Shown one piece after another: positions 1 to 7,630 of a stretch of DNA of 21,414 nucleotides. Position 1 is the stretch's first letter. Every line of letters starts with the position of its first letter. The translations under genes were made by a program, and so were the position numbers. The notes beneath the pieces were generated by a model. The model was not told the origin of the DNA. It ran no database searches and worked only from the letters and a program-made list of their open reading frames with translations. Origin of the DNA: a virus; the IMG/VR virus record IMGVR_UViG_3300033064_000946, positions 1 to 21,414 of that record; one strand, 5' to 3'.

Positions 1-457
1 ATAGAATCGCAGAGCCGCGTAGAGCGCGTATCCGGTCGCGCGATGAGTGTGTCTGAGTACGGAAATCGATACTGCCCTGCATCCGCCAGATATGCCGAAC
101 AGCGCTAAATGCGTTCGTGTCCGGCTTGACCCATATCATCACGCTACAGGTATCACCGTCAAAAATGTCACGGAAGGCAGTCGTAAACAGGTTAAAATAG
201 TCGTTGGTGCCATCGAATTTTGGCGCGCTGTTTTCGTCGGACACAATCGGGCTAGCGGTATCTTGCCACGTCACGCCGGTAGCCGTGCCGTTGTAGTCCG
301 TTTCGTTGTGGCATATAACCGCGTTGTCTGCAAATACATCGGTAAATTTCCACAGCGCATCGGCGTTGTAGGTGTTAATCAGCGTGTCGGCAAAGTCGCC
401 CCCGGCGGAGGCGTAGCCGTCACCGTCCCAATCCACTTCCAGCTTGAAGGTTGTCAT
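1..457 (-). CDS. Distal tail protein with LamG-like domain, 3' end outside window
   Basis: This reading frame starts with ATG at 457-455, two bases after the tape measure stop, and stays open to the left edge, so the gene is partial (about 152 residues seen). The N-terminus carries an Asp-rich stretch, VDWDGDGYASAGGDF, which resembles a DxDxDG calcium-binding loop. Further on, residues such as APKFDGTNDYF and SVMIWVKPDT are typical of the Laminin-G/concanavalin A-like fold used for glycan binding. Coming straight after the tape measure, it should be a distal tail, baseplate or adhesion component. Receptor binding is inference. The N-terminal DWDGDG start is common in phage tail proteins. The exact role cannot be set because the C-terminus is missing. 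Confidence 0.75.
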   Translation of the reverse strand, partial: MTTFKLEVDWDGDGYASAGGDFADTLINTYNADALWKFTDVFADNAVICHNETDYNGTATGVTWQDTASPIVSDENSAPKFDGTNDYFNLFTTAFRDIFDGDTCSVMIWVKPDTNAFSAVRHIWRMQGSIDFRTQTHSSRDRIRALRGSAIL

Positions 458-459
458 CG

Positions 460-2829
460 TTAACGATTGTCCCTCCAGTTGCCCTGGTCGGTTGCATTGG
501 CAATTTCGCGCCCGTCTACATTAATTGTCGTTTCTACAACCGGGGCTTGTCCGCCATTGCCACCCGCGCCTACCACCACCGGCTGGTCAAGGCCAACGGT
601 TACGTTAACCTCCCAGGTCCGGCTAGATAGTGCGTCCAATTGTGCCTCAACTTCGCTGATGCTGGCGGCGGCTGACCCAACCATTGGATCGAACATGGCG
701 CTAGATACATCAGTAACCGTGTCAAGCTGGGCGCGTATTTCCGGTATACCCTCTTGCAATATATTGAGCACCTCGTTAGATGCTTCTTCGGCGGCTTCAG
801 GGTCAAATATTTGCACGGCCTCATCACCCACCACCGTCTCCTCGCCCACTACCCCGCCGCGCTCTGTTATACCGGGCATTCCCATTACGTCAGCCATTGC
901 CGCGAACGGGTCAGCCATCATTGCCGTCACGCCTGCAAGTTGGTCAATATCCATCGTAGACATGCGGTCTAACATGCCCATATAAACTTCCAATCCCTGG
1001 GTATCGATGACGGTGCTAAACGCCTCATTTAGCCCGCTAAAATCAGTCAGTGATAACTGGTCCACCGCTTCGGCATATTGAGCCGCAGACAGTTCGCCCG
1101 TTGAGAATTGTTCGGCAATATTGACCATTTGCTGGTCGAAAACGGCGCTTTCAGTGTTGGCTAATCCGGTCGTTTGTTGGTAGGCTTCCATTGCAGCGGC
1201 GGCGGCTTCCGATTCTACGCCAACCTCAGAAAGCGCGTCACGCATTGAACGCAGCACGTCCGACGAAAACGAATCTTCCAGCGTGCCAAACTTCTCAGCA
1301 AGTGAGTCAAAACTCACTTCTTCGGCAGAGGCGGCGAAATCGTTAAGATCGCTGGTCGCGTCGCTAACTGCCCCGCCGATAGTCTGGAACATGGCGGCAA
1401 TTTCCGGGCCGATGTTCTCAGCGGTAGCCAGTGCGTCGAAGCGGTCAATATAATCGTCAACACCTTCCATCGTAAACGAGGTAATATACCCGCCGCCTGT
1501 TTGCTCGCGTTCATATAATTGTTCCCGTTGTTCTTTCTTAAGCGCCGCGCGCTCTTCGGCGGCTTCTACTTCTTCTAGTTTTTGGATATATTCATCGATC
1601 CCCGTAACACCAGACGGGTCTATGCTAAATGAGGTATTCCATCCGCCAGCAGGTTGCCCCCGCGTAACATCCCGTTCCCGGGTATATAGATCGTCTTTCA
1701 TTCCCTCGCGGCGCGCTTCGACATCATTAAGTTGCCGCATGAGGTTAATTCCCTCTAGCATCTCGGCATTGTGTTGAGACTGTGCCACCGCCCGCCGTTT
1801 GGCTGGAAGGTTTGCTGCCCCCTCCATGCCACCAACACGTCCGCCGATTTGCAAAACTGAGCCGCGCATTTGCATAGTTTGGTAGGCGTCTTGGCGTGCT
1901 TGCATGGAGCGCTGCATTGCCTCACCTGATCCCGGTCCTATCGTTGGTTCCGAGAAAAGCTCAAAATTGGTTCCAAGAACCTCATTGGAAGCAGCTTTAG
2001 CAAAGGCTACAACGCCAAATTTCTCTATTGCCGCTGCTGCGCCTTCCGCGCCCTCAATAACAGCTTCAAATCCTATTGCGGCACTTTCTGCTATATCCTC
2101 TTTGAATCCACGAAATCTGGTGCGCATACGTTCCTGGGCGTCGCCAACCTCAATAAGCGCCACGCCTAACACGTCGGCTTGCTCGGCCAGTTCCTCAAAG
2201 ACCGCCATGCGGAACGCTTCTTCTTTGCCCACGCCCATCTCGGCTTTAAGCTCTGCCACACGCGCCCGTACTTCGCCGGACGATATGCCCAACTGGTCAA
2301 GGCGTGCATAGGACATATTTGAGATGGTTAAGGAAATCTGTGAAATGGCGTCATCTATGCCGGTCAATTGTGGGCTTGCCGCCGCTACAATGGATACCAT
2401 CTCTACAAAGTCGCCCGCCGCGTCTGCTGTGTCCGCCAGCCCGAACCGCATCATCTGATAGGCTTGCGCCGCCGCTTCGCCCTGGGTGACTGCGCCCCGT
2501 GACGCCTCCTGAATAGCGTTAATCCAGGTAGCCGCTTCCTCTGCGCTGCCGGTATAGTTTTCCAGCGCCATTTTACTTTGCAACGTAGAAACGCCTAGCT
2601 GTGATAGTTCATCAGCCGCGCTTACTACCCCGCTCAGTGCGCTAAAGAGTGTTTGCGCAGCGTTCGCCATAAAGAAGAAGTTTTCAGCACTTGACCGCGT
2701 ACCCGTAGCTGCTGAGCTAAAATCCTCAGTAACCTCGGTGGCTTCGCCCATGTCGCGCGCATATCTCCGCAACTGATTTGAGAAATCATCGCGCACGCGC
2801 AGCGTTATTGTTCTGGTCCGGTCGGCCAT
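460..2829 (-). CDS. Tail tape measure protein
   Basis: A 789-residue, Ala/Glu-rich, mostly helical protein, the largest in the window, lying directly after the chaperone pair as tape measure genes do. In siphophages this protein sets tail length and is ejected with the DNA. Taking about 0.15 nm per residue, a tail of roughly 115-120 nm is expected (family rule, not measured). A hydrophobic segment lies at about residues 51-72 (FFFMANAAQTLFSALSGVVS). Residues 380-424 and 437-471 form two diverged copies of a repeat with LY-x-RE, GG-x-x-TSF and an acidic YI motif. The ATG at 2829 is one base after the stop of the preceding frame, and its ribosome binding site is weak, which suggests translational coupling. 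The N-terminal DDFSNQLRRYARDM pattern is usual for the family. Confidence 0.9.
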   Translation of the reverse strand: MADRTRTITLRVRDDFSNQLRRYARDMGEATEVTEDFSSAATGTRSSAENFFFMANAAQTLFSALSGVVSAADELSQLGVSTLQSKMALENYTGSAEEAATWINAIQEASRGAVTQGEAAAQAYQMMRFGLADTADAAGDFVEMVSIVAAASPQLTGIDDAISQISLTISNMSYARLDQLGISSGEVRARVAELKAEMGVGKEEAFRMAVFEELAEQADVLGVALIEVGDAQERMRTRFRGFKEDIAESAAIGFEAVIEGAEGAAAAIEKFGVVAFAKAASNEVLGTNFELFSEPTIGPGSGEAMQRSMQARQDAYQTMQMRGSVLQIGGRVGGMEGAANLPAKRRAVAQSQHNAEMLEGINLMRQLNDVEARREGMKDDLYTRERDVTRGQPAGGWNTSFSIDPSGVTGIDEYIQKLEEVEAAEERAALKKEQREQLYEREQTGGGYITSFTMEGVDDYIDRFDALATAENIGPEIAAMFQTIGGAVSDATSDLNDFAASAEEVSFDSLAEKFGTLEDSFSSDVLRSMRDALSEVGVESEAAAAAMEAYQQTTGLANTESAVFDQQMVNIAEQFSTGELSAAQYAEAVDQLSLTDFSGLNEAFSTVIDTQGLEVYMGMLDRMSTMDIDQLAGVTAMMADPFAAMADVMGMPGITERGGVVGEETVVGDEAVQIFDPEAAEEASNEVLNILQEGIPEIRAQLDTVTDVSSAMFDPMVGSAAASISEVEAQLDALSSRTWEVNVTVGLDQPVVVGAGGNGGQAPVVETTINVDGREIANATDQGNWRDNR
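1417..1692 (-). repeat. Two-copy internal repeat in the tape measure
   Basis: The tape measure holds two diverged repeat units, approximately 1692-1558 and 1521-1417. Unit 1 reads LYTRE...GGWNTSFSIDPSGVTGIDEYIQKL and unit 2 LYEREQTGGGYITSFTMEGVDDYIDRF, here abbreviated by key residues. The units differ by short insertions and are separated by a charged helical linker rich in E, K and R. No long identity is visible at DNA level, so the duplication is old or selected at protein level. Confidence 0.6.
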
Positions 2830-2830
2830 G

Positions 2831-3061
2831 CTATATCCGTTTCAGCAGTTCGATTACTGCCAGCATCGTCATTACCTCGGCACGAATGCGCCCCTTGTCG
2901 TCTTTCGCCCGATCAATAGCATCATTGAGCGATTGTTGAACCGCCTGCCAGCGTTGGTGCTCCCATGCTAACAGGCGGTTTTGTTCATCTCTCGGCAGAT
3001 TGAAGAATTGCTCCTCATTCCACCCCCGCGATCTCAACGTCTTCGTCAGCAGCGTTTCCAT
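2831..3061 (-). CDS. Tail assembly chaperone, downstream (T-like) frame
   Basis: This short frame gives 76-77 residues if started at ATG 3061 or GTG 3064. The family-like part begins only at GWNEEQFFNLPRDEQNRLL, after the upstream frame has ended; the residues before it (METLLTKTLRSR) look like out-of-frame reading. The W-x-x-x-x-FF-x-LPR-x-x-x-x-x-LLA pattern is typical of the C-terminal extension of gpG-gpGT-type chaperones. It overlaps the upstream frame by about 50 bases and is shifted +1 relative to it. It is therefore most likely expressed as a frameshift extension of the upstream protein rather than from its own start. A separately initiated protein remains possible. Confidence 0.75.
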   Translation of the reverse strand: METLLTKTLRSRGWNEEQFFNLPRDEQNRLLAWEHQRWQAVQQSLNDAIDRAKDDKGRIRAEVMTMLAVIELLKRI

Positions 3062-3500
3062 CACTGTGAAAGGGGCGCAGAATCAGGTTCTTCTCCTGCG
3101 AAGCATTGAGCTTCTGCACTGCCAACCATAAGCCCGTCTGAACCCAGTTGGGCACACCTAACAGATTCTCAATACGCGCGGTATCAGTATTCCCCGGTAT
3201 CTCAGGGCGCACCAGTGCTCGCACGACTTGCAGCCGGGCGCGCCGCATAACCCACTCCTCAAGCGATTGTTGGTGGGCAGGGTCTTCGGTGCGATAGACC
3301 GGGTAGACCGTTCCTTCGATCTTCTGAAAGTCTTTGACCGGCGGTTCTGGACGCGGGTTTGCCTTGCCGACTTCTAGCAGTTCAGCCGGGGTTAGCGCCC
3401 GCAACTCGACCAATAGCCGTTCATCGTCAGGAGACACCAGTTCAAACGTGTAAGTGTTCGTCTGGAAATCTTCAAACGTCGCCCAGCGCGCGTTACTCAT
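3015..3500 (-). CDS. Tail assembly chaperone, upstream (G-like) frame
   Basis: A 161-residue soluble protein located between the tail tube genes and the tape measure, the standard place for tail assembly chaperones that coat the tape measure during tube assembly. The start at ATG 3500 follows a good Shine-Dalgarno (AGAGAGGG about nine bases upstream). It contains YTFELVSPDDERLLVELRAL near the N-terminus and helical segments after it. Its last codons are GCG GGG GTG GAA TGA. A run of five G at 3027-3023 sits just before the stop, where a +1 slip would join it to the next frame and give a product of about 222 residues. Assignment rests on position and architecture; the sequence itself is divergent. 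Confidence 0.75.
   Translation of the reverse strand: MSNARWATFEDFQTNTYTFELVSPDDERLLVELRALTPAELLEVGKANPRPEPPVKDFQKIEGTVYPVYRTEDPAHQQSLEEWVMRRARLQVVRALVRPEIPGNTDTARIENLLGVPNWVQTGLWLAVQKLNASQEKNLILRPFHSDGNAADEDVEIAGVE
3023..3026 (-). promoter_or_regulatory. Candidate +1 programmed frameshift site GGG-G
   Basis: In the upstream chaperone frame the codon GGG at 3026-3024 is followed by another G. A glycine tRNA on GGG could slip one base forward onto a perfectly matching GGG (3025-3023) and continue with TGG AAT GAG. This yields ...EIAG joined to WNEEQFFNLPRDEQ, exactly where the recognisable downstream domain starts. The frame offset is +1 (equivalently -2), not the more common -1. Slippage is inferred from frames and codon pairing only. 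Confidence 0.5.
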
Positions 3501-3518
3501 GGATGGCCCTCTCTGCGC

Positions 3519-3923
3519 CTAGTTGTAAGCGCTCCATATATTGGCATGATAGGAAAACCGATAGCGCGTCAAATCATTCTGTTGTCCAACGACTGCCACG
3601 TCATCAATTCGCCCGCTGTAGATAAACACCCCGCCGGATACGCCACCGCCTATGTATGGGACATGCACATGCACAGCGGTTTTGGCGTCAAACATGGTTT
3701 GCAATGCGGAGTTGCCAACCGTGTACAACGCCCCGACGCGCAATTCGACGGATTGCCCAGTATGACGATCATGGTAGGCACTATCTAGCGTGCGGTAGTT
3801 TAACCAACCGTGCAGCATGGTAACGCTGACGTTCTCAGCATAGGCCACCAACGCAGACGTTACCCCCGCGCCGCCGGTCCAGATATAGATAGCGCCCTCC
3901 GGCCAACTAAAGGCTTCAGGCAT
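3519..3923 (-). CDS. Tail tube-associated structural protein, function uncertain
   Basis: A 134-residue beta-rich protein between the likely major tail protein and the chaperones. It starts at ATG 3923 behind a GGGTA-type ribosome binding site. The sequence alternates hydrophobic and Gly/Thr residues (GAIYIWTGGAGVTSALVAY, VHVPYIGGGVSGGVFIYSG) and ends with RYRFSYHANIWSAYN, resembling the closing strands of tail tube or tail-tube-like folds. It could be a second tube protein, a minor tail protein or a tube-tip component. I do not recognise a specific family. The stop codon TAG at 3521-3519 is followed by a short spacer that resembles the one at 11478-11504. Confidence 0.55.
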   Translation of the reverse strand: MPEAFSWPEGAIYIWTGGAGVTSALVAYAENVSVTMLHGWLNYRTLDSAYHDRHTGQSVELRVGALYTVGNSALQTMFDAKTAVHVHVPYIGGGVSGGVFIYSGRIDDVAVVGQQNDLTRYRFSYHANIWSAYN

Positions 3924-3931
3924 GATTTACC

Positions 3932-4399
3932 CTACCCCAGATAGCCGCTCGCTGTTGAACCATTCATTGCGAGCGCCATACCTTGCCATACCTGCGTATT
4001 GGCGGGCGTAGCTTCGGTGAATTGCAGTGAATTGAGCGCGACCCCGTGATACTGAAAATACTCACTCGCCCCGTTTTCGGGCGCGGTCATTTTCAATTCC
4101 ATGTGAATCATAGGCGTGGTAGACCCCGACGCCGTAATGTTGACCGGCGGGTAATCTGCCGTGATACCATACTGCAAATCAAACTGCACAGTAATGGCCT
4201 GGTCCTGTACCCACTTGTGATGCTTGGGTTTGCCCCGGTCGAAAATCTGCTGAATATCACGCGCGCTGGTATGGGTCAGGTTGGTGACATAGCCCAGCGT
4301 ACCAGAGGCAGGCGCGCTGGCTGTCGCCCATAAGTTTCCACTACCCGACGCTTGCACCCAATATAGAGTGCCCTCATTTTGACTGCGAACTTCCGTCAT
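3932..4399 (-). CDS. Major tail (tube) protein, probable
   Basis: A 155-residue protein immediately downstream of the tail terminator, the usual place for the major tail protein that polymerises into the tube. It starts at ATG 4399, with AAAGGG upstream as ribosome binding site. Its composition is beta-rich with many Thr, Ser and Gly. A central segment, AITVQFDLQYGITADYPPVN, and a C-terminal segment, FQYHGVALNSLQFTEA, look like tube-fold strands around an extended loop. The neighbouring gene (3519-3923) has a similar size and character, so which of the two is the main tube subunit is not certain. Confidence 0.65.
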   Translation of the reverse strand: MTEVRSQNEGTLYWVQASGSGNLWATASAPASGTLGYVTNLTHTSARDIQQIFDRGKPKHHKWVQDQAITVQFDLQYGITADYPPVNITASGSTTPMIHMELKMTAPENGASEYFQYHGVALNSLQFTEATPANTQVWQGMALAMNGSTASGYLG

Positions 4400-4401
4400 T
4401 G

Positions 4402-4923
4402 CTAAGCCCTTTCGATCCAGTTGAACTGGACCACGATCCTCTTACGTTGTATGTCTGGATTTGGGTCAAGCGGTGATTCGCGCCCGCCCCATTCGTCAAT
4501 GAAAATCAAATACCCACTATCGGCGGGTGCATCAGCGTTCGTGTAGAAGTCTTGAATAGCAATGCTGCTGCCCGTTCTGAGCGAGTTGGTAAGCGCCTGC
4601 GAAACGGCATCTTGCATCTGGCTAATTTGGGCGCGCCACTGGACATCCTTGCGCGTGACCCAGCAGTTGATATCCATCAGGCCATAACGCCGCCGCCCCA
4701 CTTCCCCACCGCCCACATGACCACCGGAGAAGGGCACAATGGAGCCGGGTTCGCCTAGCCAATGTATCGACCACTCCGGCGGGTTAATCGGTTCTTCGGG
4801 GTGGTCCAGGTTCAGGCGCATGGTAGGCACGGTGGACGGCAAGTACGTGGTTAACTCTCCCGCCAGCCACGCTACCAGCGAGGCGCGCACGTTATAGACC
4901 CCGGTTTTATGTGTTGCGCTCAT
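4402..4923 (-). CDS. Tail terminator protein
   Basis: A 173-residue protein between the gp10-like gene and the tail protein, the normal locus of the tail terminator, which caps the finished tube and joins it to the head. An N-terminal helix (YNVRASLVAWLAGELTTYL) is followed by beta strands (WSIHWLGEPGSIVPF, RRRYGLMDINCWVTRKD), a long helix (QISQMQDAVSQALTNSL) and a final strand (KRIVVQFNWIER). That alpha-beta order matches the lambda gpU/HK97 gp10-neighbour terminator family. It starts at ATG 4923, two bases after the previous stop, so translational coupling is likely. Confidence 0.75.
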   Translation of the reverse strand: MSATHKTGVYNVRASLVAWLAGELTTYLPSTVPTMRLNLDHPEEPINPPEWSIHWLGEPGSIVPFSGGHVGGGEVGRRRYGLMDINCWVTRKDVQWRAQISQMQDAVSQALTNSLRTGSSIAIQDFYTNADAPADSGYLIFIDEWGGRESPLDPNPDIQRKRIVVQFNWIERA

Positions 4924-4925
4924 GG

Positions 4926-5333
4926 CTACAACTCGCCTATTAGATCGTCTAGAATACTGTCCAGCAATTCCTGCGCTCTGATTTCGGCGCGGTCAAGGAA
5001 CCCGGCAGGCGCTTGCTTGCTGTGCCCTTCATTAAGCAGACCGATGTATCGCACATTAGAGCCTTGCGTTATGCTTAGACCGCCATCCGTGACATTCCAC
5101 ACCGCATCGCTAGAGCCAGCGTTTTTATTGCCGCGTATATCACCGGGCGTCCAGTGGCCCCATGATGCACGAGCACGTCCCGTATCCACTGGCATCTCGT
5201 ATTTGATGCGACGTTCAATTGCCAGCGATACCGACCGTAACTTGGTCTTTGCGCGCGTCTTGACGCGCCCCGACTTCCCGATCAGCGACTTCTGCTCTTG
5301 CTGTAGCTGGCTGTACTCGACTGATACCTGCAT
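4926..5333 (-). CDS. HK97 gp10-like tail completion protein
   Basis: A 135-residue protein with the signature of the HK97 gp10/tail completion family: a basic helix followed by IKYEMPVDTGRARASWGHW (compare the family's aPvdTGrLr-S motif), a Gly-rich middle and a C-terminal helix. It acts at the head-tail interface. ATG 5333 is preferred because the VEYSQLQQEQKSLIGKSGR stretch reads as the normal first helix. The first 119 bases overlap the 3' end of the methyltransferase gene in another frame, an unusually large overlap at the boundary of the accessory cassette. Confidence 0.8.
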   Translation of the reverse strand: MQVSVEYSQLQQEQKSLIGKSGRVKTRAKTKLRSVSLAIERRIKYEMPVDTGRARASWGHWTPGDIRGNKNAGSSDAVWNVTDGGLSITQGSNVRYIGLLNEGHSKQAPAGFLDRAEIRAQELLDSILDDLIGEL

Positions 5334-6018
5334 CCTTGTTCACTCGTAACCCTATCCCAACTTCGGTTATGATGTTCAAGCGCGTCTTTGCCATGTGCTG
5401 GATAAACGCGCCGCGCGCTTCTGGCGGGATACCCGCCTGTGCTGCTGCGTTGATACCATGTTCACTGTAGCCCAACATGGGACCATACATCACGTCCCAC
5501 AGGTGTTTCAGGTGGTAATCAAACGGCGCATCCGGGTTCGGCGCAAAGTACCCGAACGCTTCTAGCGTAAGATACCGGGTATGCGTTGGGTCCATTAAGC
5601 CGCCATTGCTCCACCCGTAAGGGAACAGCACGTATGCCACGCCATCGGGCTTAAGCACGCGCCCTAGTTCATCCCACCACGCCCACCAACCGCCAGACGA
5701 CTTGGCAAACTGCCCATTGCGTGTGACAACGTGCGGGATGTGTTCGATAAGGTGGGCCGCCAGCACCACGTCATAGGTATTGTCCGGTATTTCCCACTCG
5801 ACAGAATAAGCGCCATTAGCAGATAGCTGCTCGGTTTTCCAGGGATAGTCAAACGCATCCAGGATTAGGTTTACGCCGTCGTTGGCGTGCAAATCCGCGT
5901 TATCCCACCTTATCGCCGGGTCGGTGTATATCTCGCTCGGCAAAAAGCGGTGATGTGCCGGTTGTTCGCACGGCAGGATAATCCGCCCACAGCCGAGATT
6001 TAGTCCGCGTTTAGTCAT
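5215..6018 (-). CDS. Class I SAM-dependent methyltransferase
   Basis: A 267-residue protein with motif I at residues 6-11 (LNLGCG, the SAM-binding glycine loop). An AAHLIEHIPH segment and LGRVLKPDGVAYVLFPYG match the post-motif regions of methyltransf_11/25-type enzymes. It is the last gene of the glycosyltransferase cassette, so a sugar or glycan methylation role is reasonable, but the substrate is unknown. ATG 6018 overlaps the preceding stop by eight bases. The last 39 or so residues, rich in Arg, Ala and Val, lie inside the gp10-like gene in another frame and are probably not part of the fold. The original 3' end may have been lost when the cassette joined the tail module. Confidence 0.8.
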   Translation of the reverse strand: MTKRGLNLGCGRIILPCEQPAHHRFLPSEIYTDPAIRWDNADLHANDGVNLILDAFDYPWKTEQLSANGAYSVEWEIPDNTYDVVLAAHLIEHIPHVVTRNGQFAKSSGGWWAWWDELGRVLKPDGVAYVLFPYGWSNGGLMDPTHTRYLTLEAFGYFAPNPDAPFDYHLKHLWDVMYGPMLGYSEHGINAAAQAGIPPEARGAFIQHMAKTRLNIITEVGIGLRVNKDAGISRVQPATARAEVADREVGARQDARKDQVTVGIAGN

Positions 6019-6349
6019 TGTCGCTGTCCTGCTTTCTTACCCAGGTTAGTAGCGGGAGTCCTCGACTATACCAAATCATGCTACCCGTTACATTGTGCTC
6101 GCTTATCCAATCAGAGTCACACGACGGACTGCAAACCAGAAGACCAGTTCTCTCAACGCCGCTTGGCAAGAGATGCCAAGAATCTCCTATATACTGTCCG
6201 TCTTGATAACCCCAAAGCCGATATCGCCAGGCTTCCGGCGTTACCCAAAATTCACTACCCGATAACGTAGGCACTACCCCGGTCGCTGTTGTACTGCACT
6301 GGTCACATACATAGCGCGGCGGCGGGATATCATTTCGCTTATACGTCAT
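6011..6349 (-). CDS. Small zinc-ribbon-like protein, unknown function
   Basis: A 112-residue protein started at ATG 6349, which lies inside the end of the preceding gene (11-base overlap). A longer frame upstream adds only a basic tail read through the neighbouring gene. Two Cys pairs are seen: C15-x2-C18 (YVCDQC) and C73-x3-C77 (VCSPSC), 54 residues apart, compatible with one structural zinc site. The centre is rich in Trp and Tyr (FWVTPEAWRYRLWGYQDG). I know no function for it. Its place between another Cys-motif protein and the methyltransferase makes it part of the accessory cassette. Confidence 0.65.
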   Translation of the reverse strand: MTYKRNDIPPPRYVCDQCSTTATGVVPTLSGSEFWVTPEAWRYRLWGYQDGQYIGDSWHLLPSGVERTGLLVCSPSCDSDWISEHNVTGSMIWYSRGLPLLTWVRKQDSDND

Positions 6350-6539
6350 GTTCTGGCGCTTTCGCTTTTTCCGTATTCCGCCAGGGATAATCACCGTAAA
6401 GGTTGGGCCACAAGATTTCCCAGTGATGAGCTACGCAATCAAGCCCAGTCCCGTTGCACAGTGTACACTTCTGATTAGGGCCAAAATTACGGGCCTTACC
6501 CGTGCCATTGCAATCCAGACACTTCTTCTTATCCGCCAT
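6339..6539 (-). CDS. Small DnaJ-type cysteine-rich zinc protein
   Basis: A 66-residue protein with two CxxCxGxG motifs at residues 7-14 (CLDCNGTG) and 25-32 (CTLCNGTG). These match one half of the four-repeat zinc domain of DnaJ, enough to bind a single zinc ion. No J domain is present. The C-terminal half is Trp-rich and then charged. Such stand-alone CxxCxGxG miniproteins occur in phages and plasmids without known roles. It overlaps both neighbours by 11 bases, so it is translated as part of the compact cassette. Zinc binding is inferred from the motif. Confidence 0.75.
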   Translation of the reverse strand: MADKKKCLDCNGTGKARNFGPNQKCTLCNGTGLDCVAHHWEILWPNLYGDYPWRNTEKAKAPEHDV

Positions 6540-6741
6540 CGCGTATCACTTTCAACACTTGCTGAAGTAGCTCTGCGCGGATGCGCTCGCGATTAACAAC
6601 GTCGCTGTACCCATTATCAGTAACCGTATCAACGTGAACCACGCCCTTAATCAGCATCAGCAGTCCAACTACACGCAGTACATCTTCGTCGTGTATGTCC
6701 TGCGCCAGTGTTACCACAAAGCCCTTCGCGTTAGCCGTCAT
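6529..6741 (-). CDS. Small conserved phage protein, unknown function
   Basis: A 70-residue protein starting at ATG 6741, inside the last codons of the glycosyltransferase gene (11-base overlap). The pattern is HDEDVLRVVGLLMLIKGVVHVDTVTDN followed by a helical RERIRAELLQQVLKVI tail. It resembles small phage proteins often seen beside replication or accessory genes, with an IKGV-x-x-V core. I do not know their role. It looks like a compact alpha-beta fold without signal peptide or membrane segment. Confidence 0.65.
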   Translation of the reverse strand: MTANAKGFVVTLAQDIHDEDVLRVVGLLMLIKGVVHVDTVTDNGYSDVVNRERIRAELLQQVLKVIRDGG

Positions 6742-7630
6742 TGTCCTGCTTTGCTTTCTCGGCCTTCCGACCGCTAGTTCCCTCTACCCAGTCCACAATC
6801 ACCCGTAGCCGCTGCTCCCACGTTCCCGACTTAGCCCACGTTGCTCCCTTACGGGCAATGCGCTGGCTTAGCGTCGGTGCTTCTAACGCCCCGCGCACGG
6901 CGGATACAAGTTGCCCAGGCGTGGTGTATACGAGACAGTTCTCGCCATATTTCAAGCCTAGCGCTTCGTCGTCATCATTGGCGTCTTTGACTACAAGGCA
7001 CCCCATCGCGGCGGTTTCCCACACGCGCTGGGCAACGTCGTTGTTGGCGCTGGCAACAAGGCTGATCTTGCTGTTCTGGTACGCCTTGGCATAATCGGCG
7101 TAAATCAACCCGGTTGCATACCGGATTTTGATACCGGGAATGTTCGCAATTAGTTCGTAGATCATCGCAGCGCGTTCGGGATACATGACGCCAATCATCG
7201 CCACGTCAAACTCGCGTTCGGCCCACTTCTTGCCCGGTGCAAAGTGTTCCGCGTCATAGCCGCACGGGAGCCACGTCACGCCGTCTTCGCCAATACGCTG
7301 ACCGTTGCCATGCCCTAAGAACAGGTGATCCCAGTCGTTGAACTGGCTATAGCTGCGCACATGGTTATCTACGCCGTACACTACATGCGGCATCTTGCCC
7401 ACGCGCTTACCGTCCAGGTGGCTATCCATTGCCAGCACGAGGTCAGGCTTCCAGCCCCGCTCCGGCGGCTCAGGATGCCACACATATTCATCAGCGACCG
7501 TATGGCCCCATATCGCGTTGCCGTGCGGCGTGCCGTCCGTGCGTATATCGTGCCCCATGCGCCGCAGCGCATCAGTGGCATAACGCCCGCTTGCAACTGC
7601 CCAATGGTCGGCCAGGATTAGGATTTTCAT
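6731..7630 (-). CDS. CgeB-like GT-B glycosyltransferase
   Basis: A 299-residue protein with a GT-B-like layout. A Rossmann start (MKILILADHWAVASGRYA) is followed by YGVDNHVRSYSQFNDWDHLFLG in the N-domain. A second Rossmann domain begins near residue 141 (FDVAMIGVMYPERAAMIYEL). The C-domain donor region is RVWETAAMGCLVV (residues 202-214), the pattern of CgeB/spore-maturation-like and related GT1/GT4-type enzymes. The start is ATG 7630, sharing ATGA with the stop of the upstream gene; the longer frame to 7711 only reads through that neighbour. It likely transfers a sugar from a nucleotide donor; neither donor nor acceptor can be read from the sequence. Confidence 0.85.
   Translation of the reverse strand: MKILILADHWAVASGRYATDALRRMGHDIRTDGTPHGNAIWGHTVADEYVWHPEPPERGWKPDLVLAMDSHLDGKRVGKMPHVVYGVDNHVRSYSQFNDWDHLFLGHGNGQRIGEDGVTWLPCGYDAEHFAPGKKWAEREFDVAMIGVMYPERAAMIYELIANIPGIKIRYATGLIYADYAKAYQNSKISLVASANNDVAQRVWETAAMGCLVVKDANDDDEALGLKYGENCLVYTTPGQLVSAVRGALEAPTLSQRIARKGATWAKSGTWEQRLRVIVDWVEGTSGRKAEKAKQDNDG

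Noticed and set aside
47-463. Plus-strand frame of 138 codons at the left edge
   Set aside because: The opposite strand encodes a convincing LamG-like tail protein in frame to the window edge, with a start coupled to the tape measure stop.
2831-3064. Canonical -1 frameshift in the tail chaperones
   Set aside because: The frame offset is +1 (or -2), and no X-XXY-YYZ heptamer leads to the downstream frame.
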